Shown here: piece by piece, positions 1 to 8,226 of the stretch
How positions within the stretch are numbered: the stretch's first letter is position 1
Layout of the letters: each line of letters opens with the position of its first letter
Source of the DNA: Bryobacterales bacterium
GTDB taxonomy: Bacteria; Acidobacteriota; Terriglobia; Bryobacterales; Bryobacteraceae
Assembly: GCA_003166865.1 (NCBI GenBank)
Contig: PMUP01000077.1
Coordinates: forward strand, 1-49,392
DNA length: 49,392 bases
Direction: 5' to 3'
The notes under the pieces: model-generated
Seen by the model: only the letters and a program-made list of their open reading frames with translations
Told to the model about the DNA's origin: nothing
The model's database searches: none
Position numbers and translations under genes: made by a program

Positions 1-1
1 C

Positions 2-307
2 TCATCGATATTGGCACGGAGGGTTCACCATCAGCCGGAAAGCTTTAACCTGTGCCGGTGTCCACTCGTCGCAGAGGATGACCGGGATCTCCGTGATTCC
101 GAGCTTGCGCGCCGCTTTGAGCCGGAGGTGGCCATCCACTACCTCGCCGTCGCCGCGCACGAGGCACGGAATCTTGAATCCGAACTCGCGGATCGACGCA
201 CACATGCGATCCACGGCGGTGTCGTTCTTGCGCGGGTTGCGCGGGTATTCGACAAGCCGTTCGATCCGCCACAGCTCGATACTCTGCGTGAGCGCTTGGG
301 AAGCCAT
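2..307 (-). pseudogene. ParB-like domain protein, truncated after its N-terminal domain
   Basis: The 101-residue product has the ParB/sulfiredoxin-type N-terminal fold: YPRNPRKND near residue 21, then IREFGF and a GEVVDGHLRLKAARKLG core (residues 54-68), the nucleotide-binding loop of the family. From family knowledge, phage and mobile-element proteins of this type continue for hundreds of residues, often into a DNA methylase. Here the reading stops right after KAFRLMVN with a short unrelated tail and a TGA at the window edge, so it looks like a 5' fragment. Start is ATG at 307. The flanking decayed genes fit a degraded mobile region. A short intact stand-alone protein cannot be excluded. Confidence 0.65.
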
Positions 308-487
308 AAATATGATTCGCGCTGAGCGTTTCAGGTTCGATTATAACGGGCGGGTCGATTGTCTGTAAAGTGCTGGAAGTACAGATGCTTATCCGTTGCT
401 AACGAGTGATCAGGATCGCTAGGGGAGGTTGCGGGGATACTGGAGCCCTTTTCACGCGGTCGAAGACCCAGGAAAGGCGGCTTGGTT

Positions 488-868
488 TCAGGGGACGGGA
501 GTCGCGAGGGGCTTGCCCTTCTCCACTACATAGACGGCGGCCAGCTTGAGCGGCTGGGTCCCGGTATTACGCGCATCGTGTATGGCGCCGTTGGGCACAA
601 CGAAGCCATCGCCCGCCTTGATCTGAAGGGCCGGCTGGCCTTGGATGAGGACTTCCCCCTCGCCCTCCATCACGTAACTGATCTCCTCGCCGGGATGCGT
701 GTGGCGGCCCGCGGAAGCTCCGGGAGCAATCTCTACGTGCGCAATCACGGCTTCTCGTCCTGGCACCGAAATGTCTTTTCTCTGCACGACGGTGCGCTGA
801 ACGCCCGGATTCTGCGCCAGAAGCAACACGCCCGCCGCGGCGATCAGAACTAACTTAATTGCTTTCAT
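488..868 (-). CDS. Small secreted cupin-domain protein
   Basis: 126 residues. An N-terminal hydrophobic stretch after two lysines (about residues 4-18) looks like a signal peptide, so the product is probably periplasmic. The rest is a single cupin barrel. Motif 1 is GRHTHPGEEISYVMEGEGE, with two His and a Glu as likely metal ligands. Motif 2 is around PNGAIHDARNTG with the last His. The length is typical for a one-domain cupin. Small secreted cupins of this kind are common and mostly uncharacterised, so no substrate is proposed. It stands alone; neighbours on both sides are broken genes. Start is ATG at 868. Confidence 0.8.
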   Translation of the reverse strand: MKAIKLVLIAAAGVLLLAQNPGVQRTVVQRKDISVPGREAVIAHVEIAPGASAGRHTHPGEEISYVMEGEGEVLIQGQPALQIKAGDGFVVPNGAIHDARNTGTQPLKLAAVYVVEKGKPLATPVP

Positions 869-933
869 ACTTAGGCTAGCTTACTACAACGACTGCTCAT
901 CGAGTTCGATGCCAGCCATTTCAGAAAATCCCG

Positions 934-1272
934 TCAGAAGCGCAGCGCAGTTCCCTGCTCAATCAAGTGTGGAACCGGCTCGATGGGAACGGTGCGAATC
1001 CTCGCGATCAACTCTTCCGGAAGTGGCGCCGAAGGCAGAGCGTTCGGATTTGTGATGCAGAGCGACCCATAATGAACGACGCTCTCGTTTACGCGGGTCA
1101 GCCAAAAGAGGCCGACACCTCCGATCTTCGCGTAGGCTGGATCGTGGAACAAACCGGGGCCGTATCCGAGCGATCGATGTGTGAGGGCCATCGCGGGCGG
1201 ACCCCATCCCCCGGCGCCGATGTTCACAAAGCAGTCGTTACACTGTCTTTCGACACTCGGATGTCGAGACAT
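934..1272 (-). pseudogene. Unrecognised ORF, probably a gene fragment
   Basis: 112 residues, not recognised. The C-terminal two thirds (from about residue 20, GAGGWGPPAMALTHRSLG onward) has a protein-like composition and reads to a stop. The first residues overlap, in another frame, the end of the truncated gene at 1224-1706. The simplest reading is the 3' part of an unknown gene joined to another fragment by a deletion or rearrangement near 1225-1235. No ribosome binding site or convincing start was seen at 1272, so independent expression is doubtful. Confidence 0.35.
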
Positions 1273-1706
1273 GATTCCCGGGTCCAGAGGCTCTTATGAT
1301 CGTTCGCGTCAGCACTCTTCAAGACCGTTCGCGACTGAACTATTAACGGGTGAGATAAGCTGCCGTGTTTGAGGATGAATTCTCCGGTCGCGCGCTCCAG
1401 TTGTTCGAGTTGCGCGGCTTCTTCCGGCGTGGCGAAGTTGTCGGGCTTTGGAGGCTCCGGACGCGGCTGAGGTTTTTGAAGAGCGATCTTCTCCTTGATC
1501 TGCGGGAGGGGAGCGAGTTCGACCTTCTGCCCGGCCTCCTTTCTCGCCCAATACCCACGCCCAGGCACTGGGATCAGTAGCTTGCGGCGAATCTTCGCCA
1601 GTCCCACATCGGAGATGCCGTATTTCTTCGCCAGCGTTTGCATCGGCGTGGCCCACACCTCTTCGTAAAGTTCGTCTCTATTCCAGAACCGGTCGTCAGC
1701 GCCCAT
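1224..1706 (-). pseudogene. Mobile-element-type hypothetical protein, C-terminally truncated
   Basis: 160 residues starting at ATG 1706. The N-terminus RDELYEEVWATPM, followed by a helix-turn-helix-like stretch LAKKYGISDVGLAKIRRKL (about residues 25-43) and PVPGRGYWARKEAG, belongs to a family of uncharacterised proteins found often in plasmids and genomic islands; this is from memory. Relatives are recalled as several hundred residues long. Here the protein ends just after CLDIRVSKDSVTTAL, where I expect the family to continue, so it appears truncated by a junction near 1225. The N-terminal helices suggest DNA binding, but the function is unknown. Confidence 0.5.
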
Positions 1707-2039
1707 TGAATCCTCTGAGAACTATCTATCTTAGGACGCTGCTCTGTTGCTTGCCGGGACAGTGGCAGTTCGGACTGAGGTCCGAATTTTTCGCTCACAT
1801 GCGCCGCTTCACCCGGTCCGACAGTCCGCCGAAAAGCTTCATGCCCAGCGTTGACAAATGTTGTTTCATCCGCGGCGCATCTAACAAGTTGTTCCAGGGT
1901 TTCTTCCGGAGCGGCTTTGTGCCGCGCGAGCAGCTTCACCAGATCAACGGTTACGGCCGGTTCGCATTTGTACAGAGTTTGGCGAAGGGAGTTTAGCCCG
2001 GTCCGGGACTCCGGTCTCAGGCTCGATCACATCCTGCTC

Positions 2040-2310
2040 TCGCCGGATATGTCTGAGCGGCTCGTAGGTGACGAGCCAGATACCGTCGTCGACCTCTTTG
2101 ATTCCAACTACCTGACCAGCCAGGCACGTGCTGAGATTGATCTTCTTGCGATACAGGCAGAGGCGGCCACAGTTGGTGATGACCACCGTTTTGTCGTGGA
2201 ACGGGTAGTGCGGCTCGCCGATGCCTTGATAAGGGCGGCAGGAAGAAGTATAGACCTCAGCCGGGCACTTCATGTCGAGCGCCTGGTGCGGACGTTCGTT
2301 GTTGAACCCT
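2040..2310 (-). mobile_element. IS481-type transposase relic (C-terminal part of DDE domain)
   Basis: Within an open frame at 1944-2414 (minus) the stretch beginning FNNERPHQALDMKCPAEVY is the characteristic end of an IS481/rve-type integrase catalytic core, including the catalytic-Glu helix context. It is followed by the family's C-terminal beta-rich tail, PYQGIGEPHYPFHDKTVV and CGRLCLYRKKINLST, up to VGIKEVDDGIWLVTY. Sequence before and after does not match the family, and no N-terminal HTH or first two acidic residues are present. It is therefore a decayed internal fragment. No terminal inverted repeats were identified. Confidence 0.7.
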
Positions 2311-2410
2311 TTTCTCAACACTCGCACCCCGAAATTGTTCAGCGCCGATCGTGAATGACGAATCGGTACGGATGCCAGCCGCTCGCTTTGCTTTCTCCCG
2401 GAATCCGCAA

Positions 2411-3679
2411 TCAAGCGGAATTCCCAGCTGTGCCGAGCTCATGTAAGTGTTGGGGAGGAGCATGACGCGGCATGTACGCCGCGATGCGATGGAAGATGTC
2501 CATCACAAGGCCGGCCTTCCACCGGTACAACATCACCCCAAAACCGCTGCCCAGCGTATTCGTAATGATATCCGTCATGCCAGAATCTCGCGTTGGAAGG
2601 TACGCCTGTAGGACTTCGATTGTAAGACTGACTGCTGCTCCGAGCATGACCGTGGTCAATGCAGGCAGATAGGATCGCTTCGCCATGGCCAGGTAGGCAT
2701 AGAAGAGAAAACCCAAAGGAATGAAGCCGCCGATGTTGATCAGTACGTTCTTCCAATAGCCCCAATCGTTGTGGAACTCTTGCCACGGTGGCTCTAAGAA
2801 CTTCTCGTGCACGATCAGGAATCGCTCGGGAACAGAAAGATTGATTTCCGAGCCGCTGGAATCGTGAACGGTGCGACCGTGATGCTCGTTAAACAAATAG
2901 AGCGCGACAATGTGTTCATCCTGGCCAACGTCAAAACGTTTCTTTGCCGTCCAGCTTTCGAAGTGCCGAGAGACCTGAGCCTCAGTAAGCTCCTGACTAT
3001 AGATGGCGAGCTCCCGCAATTGACCCGACCAGCTTCTGTTAACGACGGGAGAGGTCCCTAGGACGAGTTGGCCGGAGCAATCGCCGGTCGAAAGCCGGAG
3101 TTGCGGGATGGCGCCAAGCAAAACACCATTGACGTAGATGCTTGTTCCGGCCACGCCTGACGCAATCGCGATCAGTAATGGCTGTCTGCTGAGGAAGACG
3201 TCGCGAACAATCACGCCACTACGTGCTCCCTTGGCGCGGCTGTCCGCAGTCTGAGGTCGACTTTGCAATGCCATATCCGCGCCAAATTGGTGCAGCGAGA
3301 AACGAATCGCGGGCTCAGGCGTGAAGAACGCTAAGATCGTACTTGAGTCGTCCAAGGAGCGCGGCCGCAATGAGATTTCGACACTACAGAAGGTTTCGTC
3401 CCCGGAACGCGCTGGCCTGAATGTTTTTGAACTTACGAGAGTTCCGTGACGGTGGAAATCAAGACCGTCAGCATTCTTGAGCCACGTGACATCATTGATC
3501 GGAGCGTGGAATGGCCAAAGTCCGGCAACCAAAATGCCGCACAAGACTAAGATGCACAGCACGCCAAGGATTTTGAGTTTGAAGGCACTACCGCTCGGGT
3601 CGAACATTACGTTTGTTGACAATTGTTCTGCCGCAACGCGATCGGGCAAAAGCTGCTTCAACCGCCCGGATGTCACCAT
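2411..3679 (-). CDS. LamG-like/VanZ fusion membrane protein
   Basis: 422 residues from ATG 3679, whose A is shared with the TGA of the upstream PilZ gene (TGATG), deciding this start. After a short N-terminus a transmembrane helix (LKILGVLCILVLCGILVAG, about residues 35-53) leads to a periplasmic region that reads as a LamG/concanavalin-like jelly roll: SVEISLRPRSL, SIYVNGVLLG, WSGQLRELAIYSQELTEAQV. The C-terminal third is VanZ-like: YWKNVLINIGGFIPLGFLFY, then TIEVLQAYLPTRDSGMTDII and TNTLGSGFGV, with several helices. VanZ-family proteins are poorly understood; the original confers low-level teicoplanin resistance and cell-surface roles are suspected. The LamG part may bind surface glycans. 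It pairs with a second VanZ-like gene at 46196, inside the glycan cluster. Confidence 0.75.
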   Translation of the reverse strand: MVTSGRLKQLLPDRVAAEQLSTNVMFDPSGSAFKLKILGVLCILVLCGILVAGLWPFHAPINDVTWLKNADGLDFHRHGTLVSSKTFRPARSGDETFCSVEISLRPRSLDDSSTILAFFTPEPAIRFSLHQFGADMALQSRPQTADSRAKGARSGVIVRDVFLSRQPLLIAIASGVAGTSIYVNGVLLGAIPQLRLSTGDCSGQLVLGTSPVVNRSWSGQLRELAIYSQELTEAQVSRHFESWTAKKRFDVGQDEHIVALYLFNEHHGRTVHDSSGSEINLSVPERFLIVHEKFLEPPWQEFHNDWGYWKNVLINIGGFIPLGFLFYAYLAMAKRSYLPALTTVMLGAAVSLTIEVLQAYLPTRDSGMTDIITNTLGSGFGVMLYRWKAGLVMDIFHRIAAYMPRHAPPQHLHELGTAGNSA

Positions 3680-3993
3680 CAGGCCATGTCCTTGAGGACC
3701 GTGTAGCCCTTTATTCTGCACGCCATCCCCGATTCTTGGGCTTCGATGCGAAGCACCTCCGCTCGGCACTGCAAGATGAGACACGGTCCGTCCCGACCAT
3801 TCAAATTTGGAGCCGATAATTCCAAAGCGGCCTGAAGTTCGTCACCGACAGCGTATCCTGCACCGGCCTGACAATAGAACCCGTGGCAGGTCAAGTTCTC
3901 GGTTATAGTACGCCTATACGTGCCGTCGCTTGGCTTCCACAATGAGACGGCACATTGCATTTGCAGTCGCTGCACGCGTCGTCGTTCAATCAT
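3679..3993 (-). CDS. PilZ-domain protein
   Basis: 104 residues, about the size of a single PilZ domain. The N-terminal MIERRRVQRLQMQC supplies the arginine-rich RxxxR-type c-di-GMP contact. The second motif, usually (D/N)xSxxG, is present as ENLTCHGFY (about residues 32-40), with Thr for Ser. The rest alternates beta strands as expected (DELQAALEL, LILQCRAEVLRIE, GMACRIKGY). PilZ domains bind cyclic di-GMP and often control exopolysaccharide output or motility. Here it is co-transcribed with the LamG-VanZ gene (1-nt overlap) and lies near the polysaccharide cluster, so c-di-GMP control of envelope glycans is a reasonable inference. Start ATG 3993. Confidence 0.75.
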   Translation of the reverse strand: MIERRRVQRLQMQCAVSLWKPSDGTYRRTITENLTCHGFYCQAGAGYAVGDELQAALELSAPNLNGRDGPCLILQCRAEVLRIEAQESGMACRIKGYTVLKDMA

Positions 3994-4197
3994 ACGAAAA
4001 TTCTGGAAACATTACCGCTCGCTCGAGAACAAAGGCGAAATCGCGGCAAGTTGCGGCTCCATCAAAGAGGGAACCTTGTACTCCAACAAGCTGGTAACAT
4101 TGGAATTTCCCTCGGGATTCACCAGTGCTAAACCGCGTTGCCCTCTAGGCCTAATGCAGTCCTTGCGCCAATTAACCACTAGTACCGCTAGGACCGC

Positions 4198-4223
4198 AAG
4201 CTTTGCAAGTTTCGAGAAAGCTT
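4198..4223. promoter_or_regulatory. Inverted repeat upstream of the LuxR-type gene
   Basis: AAGCTTT at 4198-4204 and its exact reverse complement AAAGCTT at 4217-4223, with a 12-nt spacer. It lies about 60 nt before the proposed start at 4282, in the 288-nt gap between divergent PilZ and LuxR-type genes. It may be an operator, possibly autoregulatory, but 7-bp arms can arise by chance. Nothing else is recognised in this gap (3994-4281). Confidence 0.25.
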
Positions 4224-4281
4224 GTTATCATGATTCGATTCTTTGGGGTGCTCGCCATCGCACCGAGCTGTCAGGTTGATC

Positions 4282-4962
4282 GTGAAGACGGTATTACTTC
4301 CCGAACCGTCGGCGTTAGATCCTCAACGCATTGTAATTTTGTGCGGCGATATTCACCGCAGTCTTCTCAGCGATTCCTTTTGCAAGGCCCAAAGGCTAAT
4401 GTGCGTCAGGTGTCACGAGGAGTGGGAGCAGGTGGTGTCTCTTTGCCGGCGACTGAATGTGTCAATACTTGTCGCGAAGCAAGCCTTCCTCGAACAGCTG
4501 CCTAGCTCCGAAATAGTGCAGCTTACTAAATATGGGAAAGGCAGTTGCATCGTGGCTATCCTGAACAACGATGCGGTCGACGTGGCGTCAGCGACTAAGC
4601 TGCTCCGCCTCGGCTGTCGCGGAATGCTAGGGCGGCGATTCTCGTCGAGAGTTTTGACGAAGGTCGTTTTGGCGATCCTGCGGGGGGAGCTTTGGGCGCC
4701 TCGCGCCGTGGTTTCAGAGTTGCTGTCTGATCTCCTCAGAGAGAATTCCGTGAAAGTGGAGACTGGCCTGACACCCCAAGAAGCGCGCATCCTCGAACTT
4801 GCTTCACGGGGTCTTAAAAACTCCGACATTGGAGAGGCACTCTTCATCAGCCCGGCGACTGTTCGCTGGCATAAGCGTAGACTAAATCGAAAGCTCCGTG
4901 CACGCGGGCGAATTGCTCCCGCAAGGGCCACTTCCCCAGCCCAGGAAACTGCCGCTAGTTGA
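4282..4962 (+). CDS. LuxR-type transcription factor with receiver-like domain lacking phosphoacceptor Asp
   Basis: About 226 residues from GTG 4282, with a weak AGG six nt upstream; an in-frame TTG at 4243 is the alternative. The C-terminal 65 residues are a LuxR/NarL DNA-binding domain: LTPQEARILELASRGLKNSD then IGEALFISPATVRWHKRRLN. The N-terminal 130 residues have the size and alternating pattern of a receiver domain (RIVILCGD...SILVAKQAFLEQL...GSCIVAILNN...GCRGMLGRRFSSRVLTKVV). However, the acidic pocket and the Asp at the end of beta-3 are missing; that strand reads SILVAKQ. Control by phosphorylation is therefore unlikely; ligand or protein binding is more plausible. It stands before the kinase/sigma-54 activator pair. 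Confidence 0.75.
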   Translation: MKTVLLPEPSALDPQRIVILCGDIHRSLLSDSFCKAQRLMCVRCHEEWEQVVSLCRRLNVSILVAKQAFLEQLPSSEIVQLTKYGKGSCIVAILNNDAVDVASATKLLRLGCRGMLGRRFSSRVLTKVVLAILRGELWAPRAVVSELLSDLLRENSVKVETGLTPQEARILELASRGLKNSDIGEALFISPATVRWHKRRLNRKLRARGRIAPARATSPAQETAAS

Positions 4963-5322
4963 GCCGGCGCGAAGCGAACTTTGAGACCGCGCCATTCTTT
5001 CCGGAACTTTTGCTGATGGCTGGATGTTCGCGAACATGACTCAGACAAATAAGCTGATAGATTGCGCCCACTGAGCCACCCTCAGTTTTACACCTGAAAC
5101 AAGCAGCATGCCGACTGCGTCGTCGTGCTACGTCGATGGCGAGACGAGAATGGTTCTATGCACCCTCCCCGGGGGTAACAACAGCCCTTGTGAATCGCAT
5201 TCGCTCAGCTTATTGTGGATATTCCAAAGAGATTTATTTGGAAGGCTTTTTGAGAGAGCAGTGCTCGGATAGCCATCTGCTCCCTTCGCTCTGTCGCGAG
5301 GCATCGTGGGACGATCACAAGC
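4963..5322. other. Intergenic region with one inverted repeat
   Basis: A 360-nt gap between the LuxR-type and kinase genes with no convincing ORF. It holds a perfect 7-bp inverted repeat, TTCCAAA at 5222-5228 and TTTGGAA at 5237-5243 (8-nt loop), about 80 nt before the kinase start. No T-run follows, so an operator or mRNA hairpin is more likely than an intrinsic terminator. Confidence 0.3.
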
Positions 5323-6555
5323 TTGGACAACGAAACAGCATACATTGCCGGGAATATCGACACTGAGAAGGTAATCCTCGTTTGCGTTGTCAGCTCCAAT
5401 GAAAGACTGGCCGAGGCTTGCAGGGCAAGTCTCGACCGTATCTGTCCAGCCGGATACGACATCCAAAAATGCGGACCACCAGATGTCCCGAACGATTGCG
5501 CCATCTACATTTGGGATTGTGACTCAAGCCCCGGCGTGCCGCCAGCTATGGTGACTGCCGAGGCAGCCAAGATCGTTATCGTCAAGAAAACCTCACTCTC
5601 CTCAATCCGGCGCAAGGTGCCGGACAATGGATTTACTTATCTGGAGAGCCCTTTTACCCCCCTTTCACTGACAGCAGTTTTGCAGGCTGCCGTTGCACAA
5701 CTCGGGCTCCGTCAGGATGCTTGTTCAACCCATCTGAAGCTTGATCGCGATCGCATTCTTCAACAGTTGCTTGAAACCAATTTGATACTCCGCGAGCATG
5801 ATCAAGATCGAACTAACTTTCTCGCGCGCTCGATTCACGACATCCGCGTGCCGCTCACCGCCATCCAAGGCTACTGCGGCATGCTCCTCGCTGGACAGGT
5901 GGGTTCCATTGATCCCGAACAGACCAGGATCTTGGAGAGAATGCAGCGAAGTGTAAGCAGGTTGTGCAGGCTGGTAGGGGCAGTGATGGATTTGGGCACG
6001 GGCTCACCCGGCGTAAACAAGCTGACACTTGAACCCGCTAGTATCGAGGCCTGCGCACATCAGGCAGTTTACGAAATCCTACCCTCCGTTCAGAGAAAGC
6101 AGATCAGCGTGAGGGTCGATGTTGAATCTCCAACCGGGGTATTGTTATTCGACGCCGGGCAGCTGGAACAGGTTCTTACAAACCTCCTGGACAACGCGTG
6201 CAAGTTCACTCCGAAGGGTGGGGAGATCAATATCCGCGGCCGGTCAATCACCACTCAGGGATTATGGGGGATTGGATCGGCGGAGTCCACGGCTGCCTAC
6301 CGTGTCGACGTAACCGACACAGGACGGGGCATCGATCCAGGCCACATAGAACAGATCTTTGACGAACACACCTCTTACGGTGATTCCATGGACCGCTCTG
6401 GCTCGGGTCTCGGGCTGGCGATCTGCCGAATGATAATCCACGCGCACAACGGGCGGATTTGGACCGATTCGGGAACCCAAGGAGCTTCCTTTTCGTTTGT
6501 CTTGCCTTTCACACGCTCATTCAACCACACCCTGGCTTCGCAGGCCGCCGTATGA
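5323..6555 (+). CDS. Sensor histidine kinase, soluble, with receiver-like N-terminal domain
   Basis: 410 residues from TTG 5323. No in-frame ATG lies before the conserved N-terminal strand VILVCVVSSNE, so TTG is the best start. Residues 15-125 resemble a degenerate receiver domain (IYIWDCDSS has acidic residues near the expected site). HisKA follows, with FLARSIHDIRVPLTAIQGY and His172 as phosphoacceptor. The HATPase domain has the N-box LTNLLDNACKFTPKG, G1 DTGRGID and G2 GSGLGLA. No membrane helices are seen, so it should sense an internal signal. It overlaps the next gene by ATGA, marking a cognate pair with the sigma-54 activator. Confidence 0.85.
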   Translation: MDNETAYIAGNIDTEKVILVCVVSSNERLAEACRASLDRICPAGYDIQKCGPPDVPNDCAIYIWDCDSSPGVPPAMVTAEAAKIVIVKKTSLSSIRRKVPDNGFTYLESPFTPLSLTAVLQAAVAQLGLRQDACSTHLKLDRDRILQQLLETNLILREHDQDRTNFLARSIHDIRVPLTAIQGYCGMLLAGQVGSIDPEQTRILERMQRSVSRLCRLVGAVMDLGTGSPGVNKLTLEPASIEACAHQAVYEILPSVQRKQISVRVDVESPTGVLLFDAGQLEQVLTNLLDNACKFTPKGGEINIRGRSITTQGLWGIGSAESTAAYRVDVTDTGRGIDPGHIEQIFDEHTSYGDSMDRSGSGLGLAICRMIIHAHNGRIWTDSGTQGASFSFVLPFTRSFNHTLASQAAV

Positions 6556-8084
6556 GCGCAACAAACTATTCGTTCGCGCCTTTCCGAATCCTGATAGCTG
6601 AAGACGAACCTGAGATTCGCGATTACCTCCAGTTCGCGCTGCGCAGGCCTAACCTCGTTGTTGACTTTGCCGAAGACGGAGAGGAGGTAATAAACGCCTT
6701 GGCCAATGGCGTTGATATGCCGGCTCTCCTTATTCTGGATGTCATGATGCCTCGCAAAGACGGAATTACAACACTCAAGGAAATACGGTGCCACAATGCC
6801 AGCCTTCCGATTATCATGCTTTCGGGAATTCCGTCGGCAACTTTCATGGTAGAGGCGATGGAGCATGGCGCCAACAACTTCCTGACTAAGCCGGTGTCAT
6901 ACGAGGAGTTGCACGAGGCCATTGACTTACTTCTCCCGGTCACTCGCGCCCTGCCCAGTTCCACGCGAGGTGGATTTACGGGGAAAGCATGGTCGAGCTT
7001 GACGACGGGAAACTGGATCCGGCAGATGGAGCCTCTGCTGAAACGGCTCGCGACGTGTGATGTGCCGATTCTGCTGCAAGGTGAAACCGGAGTGGGTAAA
7101 GAAGTCCTGGCCCGCCATATTCACAGCCAATCGCTTCGTGCTGGAAAGATCTTCTTGAAAATCAACTGCGCGGCGCTTCCACCCGAACTCGTGGAAAGCG
7201 AATTGTTCGGTTACGAGCGGGGCGCGTTTACTGGCGCATTCAAGACTACCCTGGGGAAATTTGAACTTGCGAACGGTGGAACGATTCTACTCGATGAGAT
7301 CGGCGATATGGATCTCAGACTTCAAAGCAAGTTGCTACAAGTGCTCCAGGATCGGGAGTTTCATAGAATTGGAGCAAAAGAAGCGACTCAAGTGGACGTG
7401 CGCGTCATTGCCGCAACACACCGGGAGTTGGAAGCTCGGGTCGAGCAGGGAGAATTCCGAGAAGACTTGTATTACAGGCTGAATGTCTTCAACATAGCTA
7501 TACCGCCGCTGCGGGAACGAGTGGACGAAATTGTTCTCCTAGCAACGTCTTTCCTGAAAAAGCACGCTCTCGCCGATACATCCGCCGTGGCGATCGGACC
7601 GGCTTTGAGAAGCGCCCTGTTGCGTCACAAATGGCCCGGCAACATTCGTGAGCTGGAAAACGTAATGCGCAAGTACCTGGTCGTGAGGAGTCCCGAAATC
7701 ATCATTGAGGAACTACATGGACGTATCGCCAGAACCGCCAGTGCGCACCACCAGGCATCCTCAAAGACCACCCACCAAACACAATCGCGACAGGTAGCGG
7801 ATACCCGATCGGATAGTCTGGATTTGTTCGGAGAGCAGCCGGCGCTCCGCGCAACTGACCGGATCAGCGGAGCGTTGCATATCAGTGGCGGGGCGTCCCA
7901 GGAGAGCTCCGACGCTGTGAATTCGGATTTGGCAAGACTTGATCAGGCTCGGAAGGCGGCGGAAGCCGAGGTCATCCTGAAGGCTCTGAACGCGAGTCAG
8001 TGGAATAGGAAACGTTCGGCAGCGCTCTTGGGCATAGACTACAAGGCGCTTTTGTATAAGATGAAAAAGTTGGGTATTCAATAG
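6552..8084 (+). CDS. NtrC-family sigma-54-dependent response regulator
   Basis: 510 residues. The start is ATG 6552, which overlaps the kinase stop (ATGA). Domains in order: receiver (ILIAEDEPEIRDY, Asp63 in LILDVMMPRKDG, Lys in FLTKP); AAA+ sigma-54 activator with Walker A GETGVGKEVLARHIH, the sigma-54-contacting GAFTGA loop in YERGAFTGAFK, and Walker B GGTILLDEIGDM; then a Fis-type helix-turn-helix at the C-terminus (NRKRSAALLGIDYKALLYKM). A roughly 75-residue low-complexity linker separates AAA+ and Fis parts. It should activate sigma-54 promoters on phosphorylation by the adjacent kinase. The polysaccharide/NRPS operon starting 1.4 kb downstream is an obvious candidate target, though no strong -24/-12 element was found there. 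Confidence 0.9.
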   Translation: MSATNYSFAPFRILIAEDEPEIRDYLQFALRRPNLVVDFAEDGEEVINALANGVDMPALLILDVMMPRKDGITTLKEIRCHNASLPIIMLSGIPSATFMVEAMEHGANNFLTKPVSYEELHEAIDLLLPVTRALPSSTRGGFTGKAWSSLTTGNWIRQMEPLLKRLATCDVPILLQGETGVGKEVLARHIHSQSLRAGKIFLKINCAALPPELVESELFGYERGAFTGAFKTTLGKFELANGGTILLDEIGDMDLRLQSKLLQVLQDREFHRIGAKEATQVDVRVIAATHRELEARVEQGEFREDLYYRLNVFNIAIPPLRERVDEIVLLATSFLKKHALADTSAVAIGPALRSALLRHKWPGNIRELENVMRKYLVVRSPEIIIEELHGRIARTASAHHQASSKTTHQTQSRQVADTRSDSLDLFGEQPALRATDRISGALHISGGASQESSDAVNSDLARLDQARKAAEAEVILKALNASQWNRKRSAALLGIDYKALLYKMKKLGIQ

Positions 8085-8226
8085 TGTGGCAGTGGAGTTC
8101 AGGCAAAAGATCCGCGCGATTTGCGCACCTACCACAAAGGGCGGCGGCGGAATGCGCAAAGTCAAACCTCGGCCGCTCCTCGGAAATGAACGGTTGATGC
8201 GACTTGCCGCGTATCCGAGCCCGCTG

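Noticed and set aside
1574-1939. 121-residue minus-strand ORF between the HTH-type gene and the IS481 relic
   Set aside because: Its first half is in another frame over the start of the gene at 1706, and the rest matches nothing I recognise; possibly decayed, not annotated as a gene.
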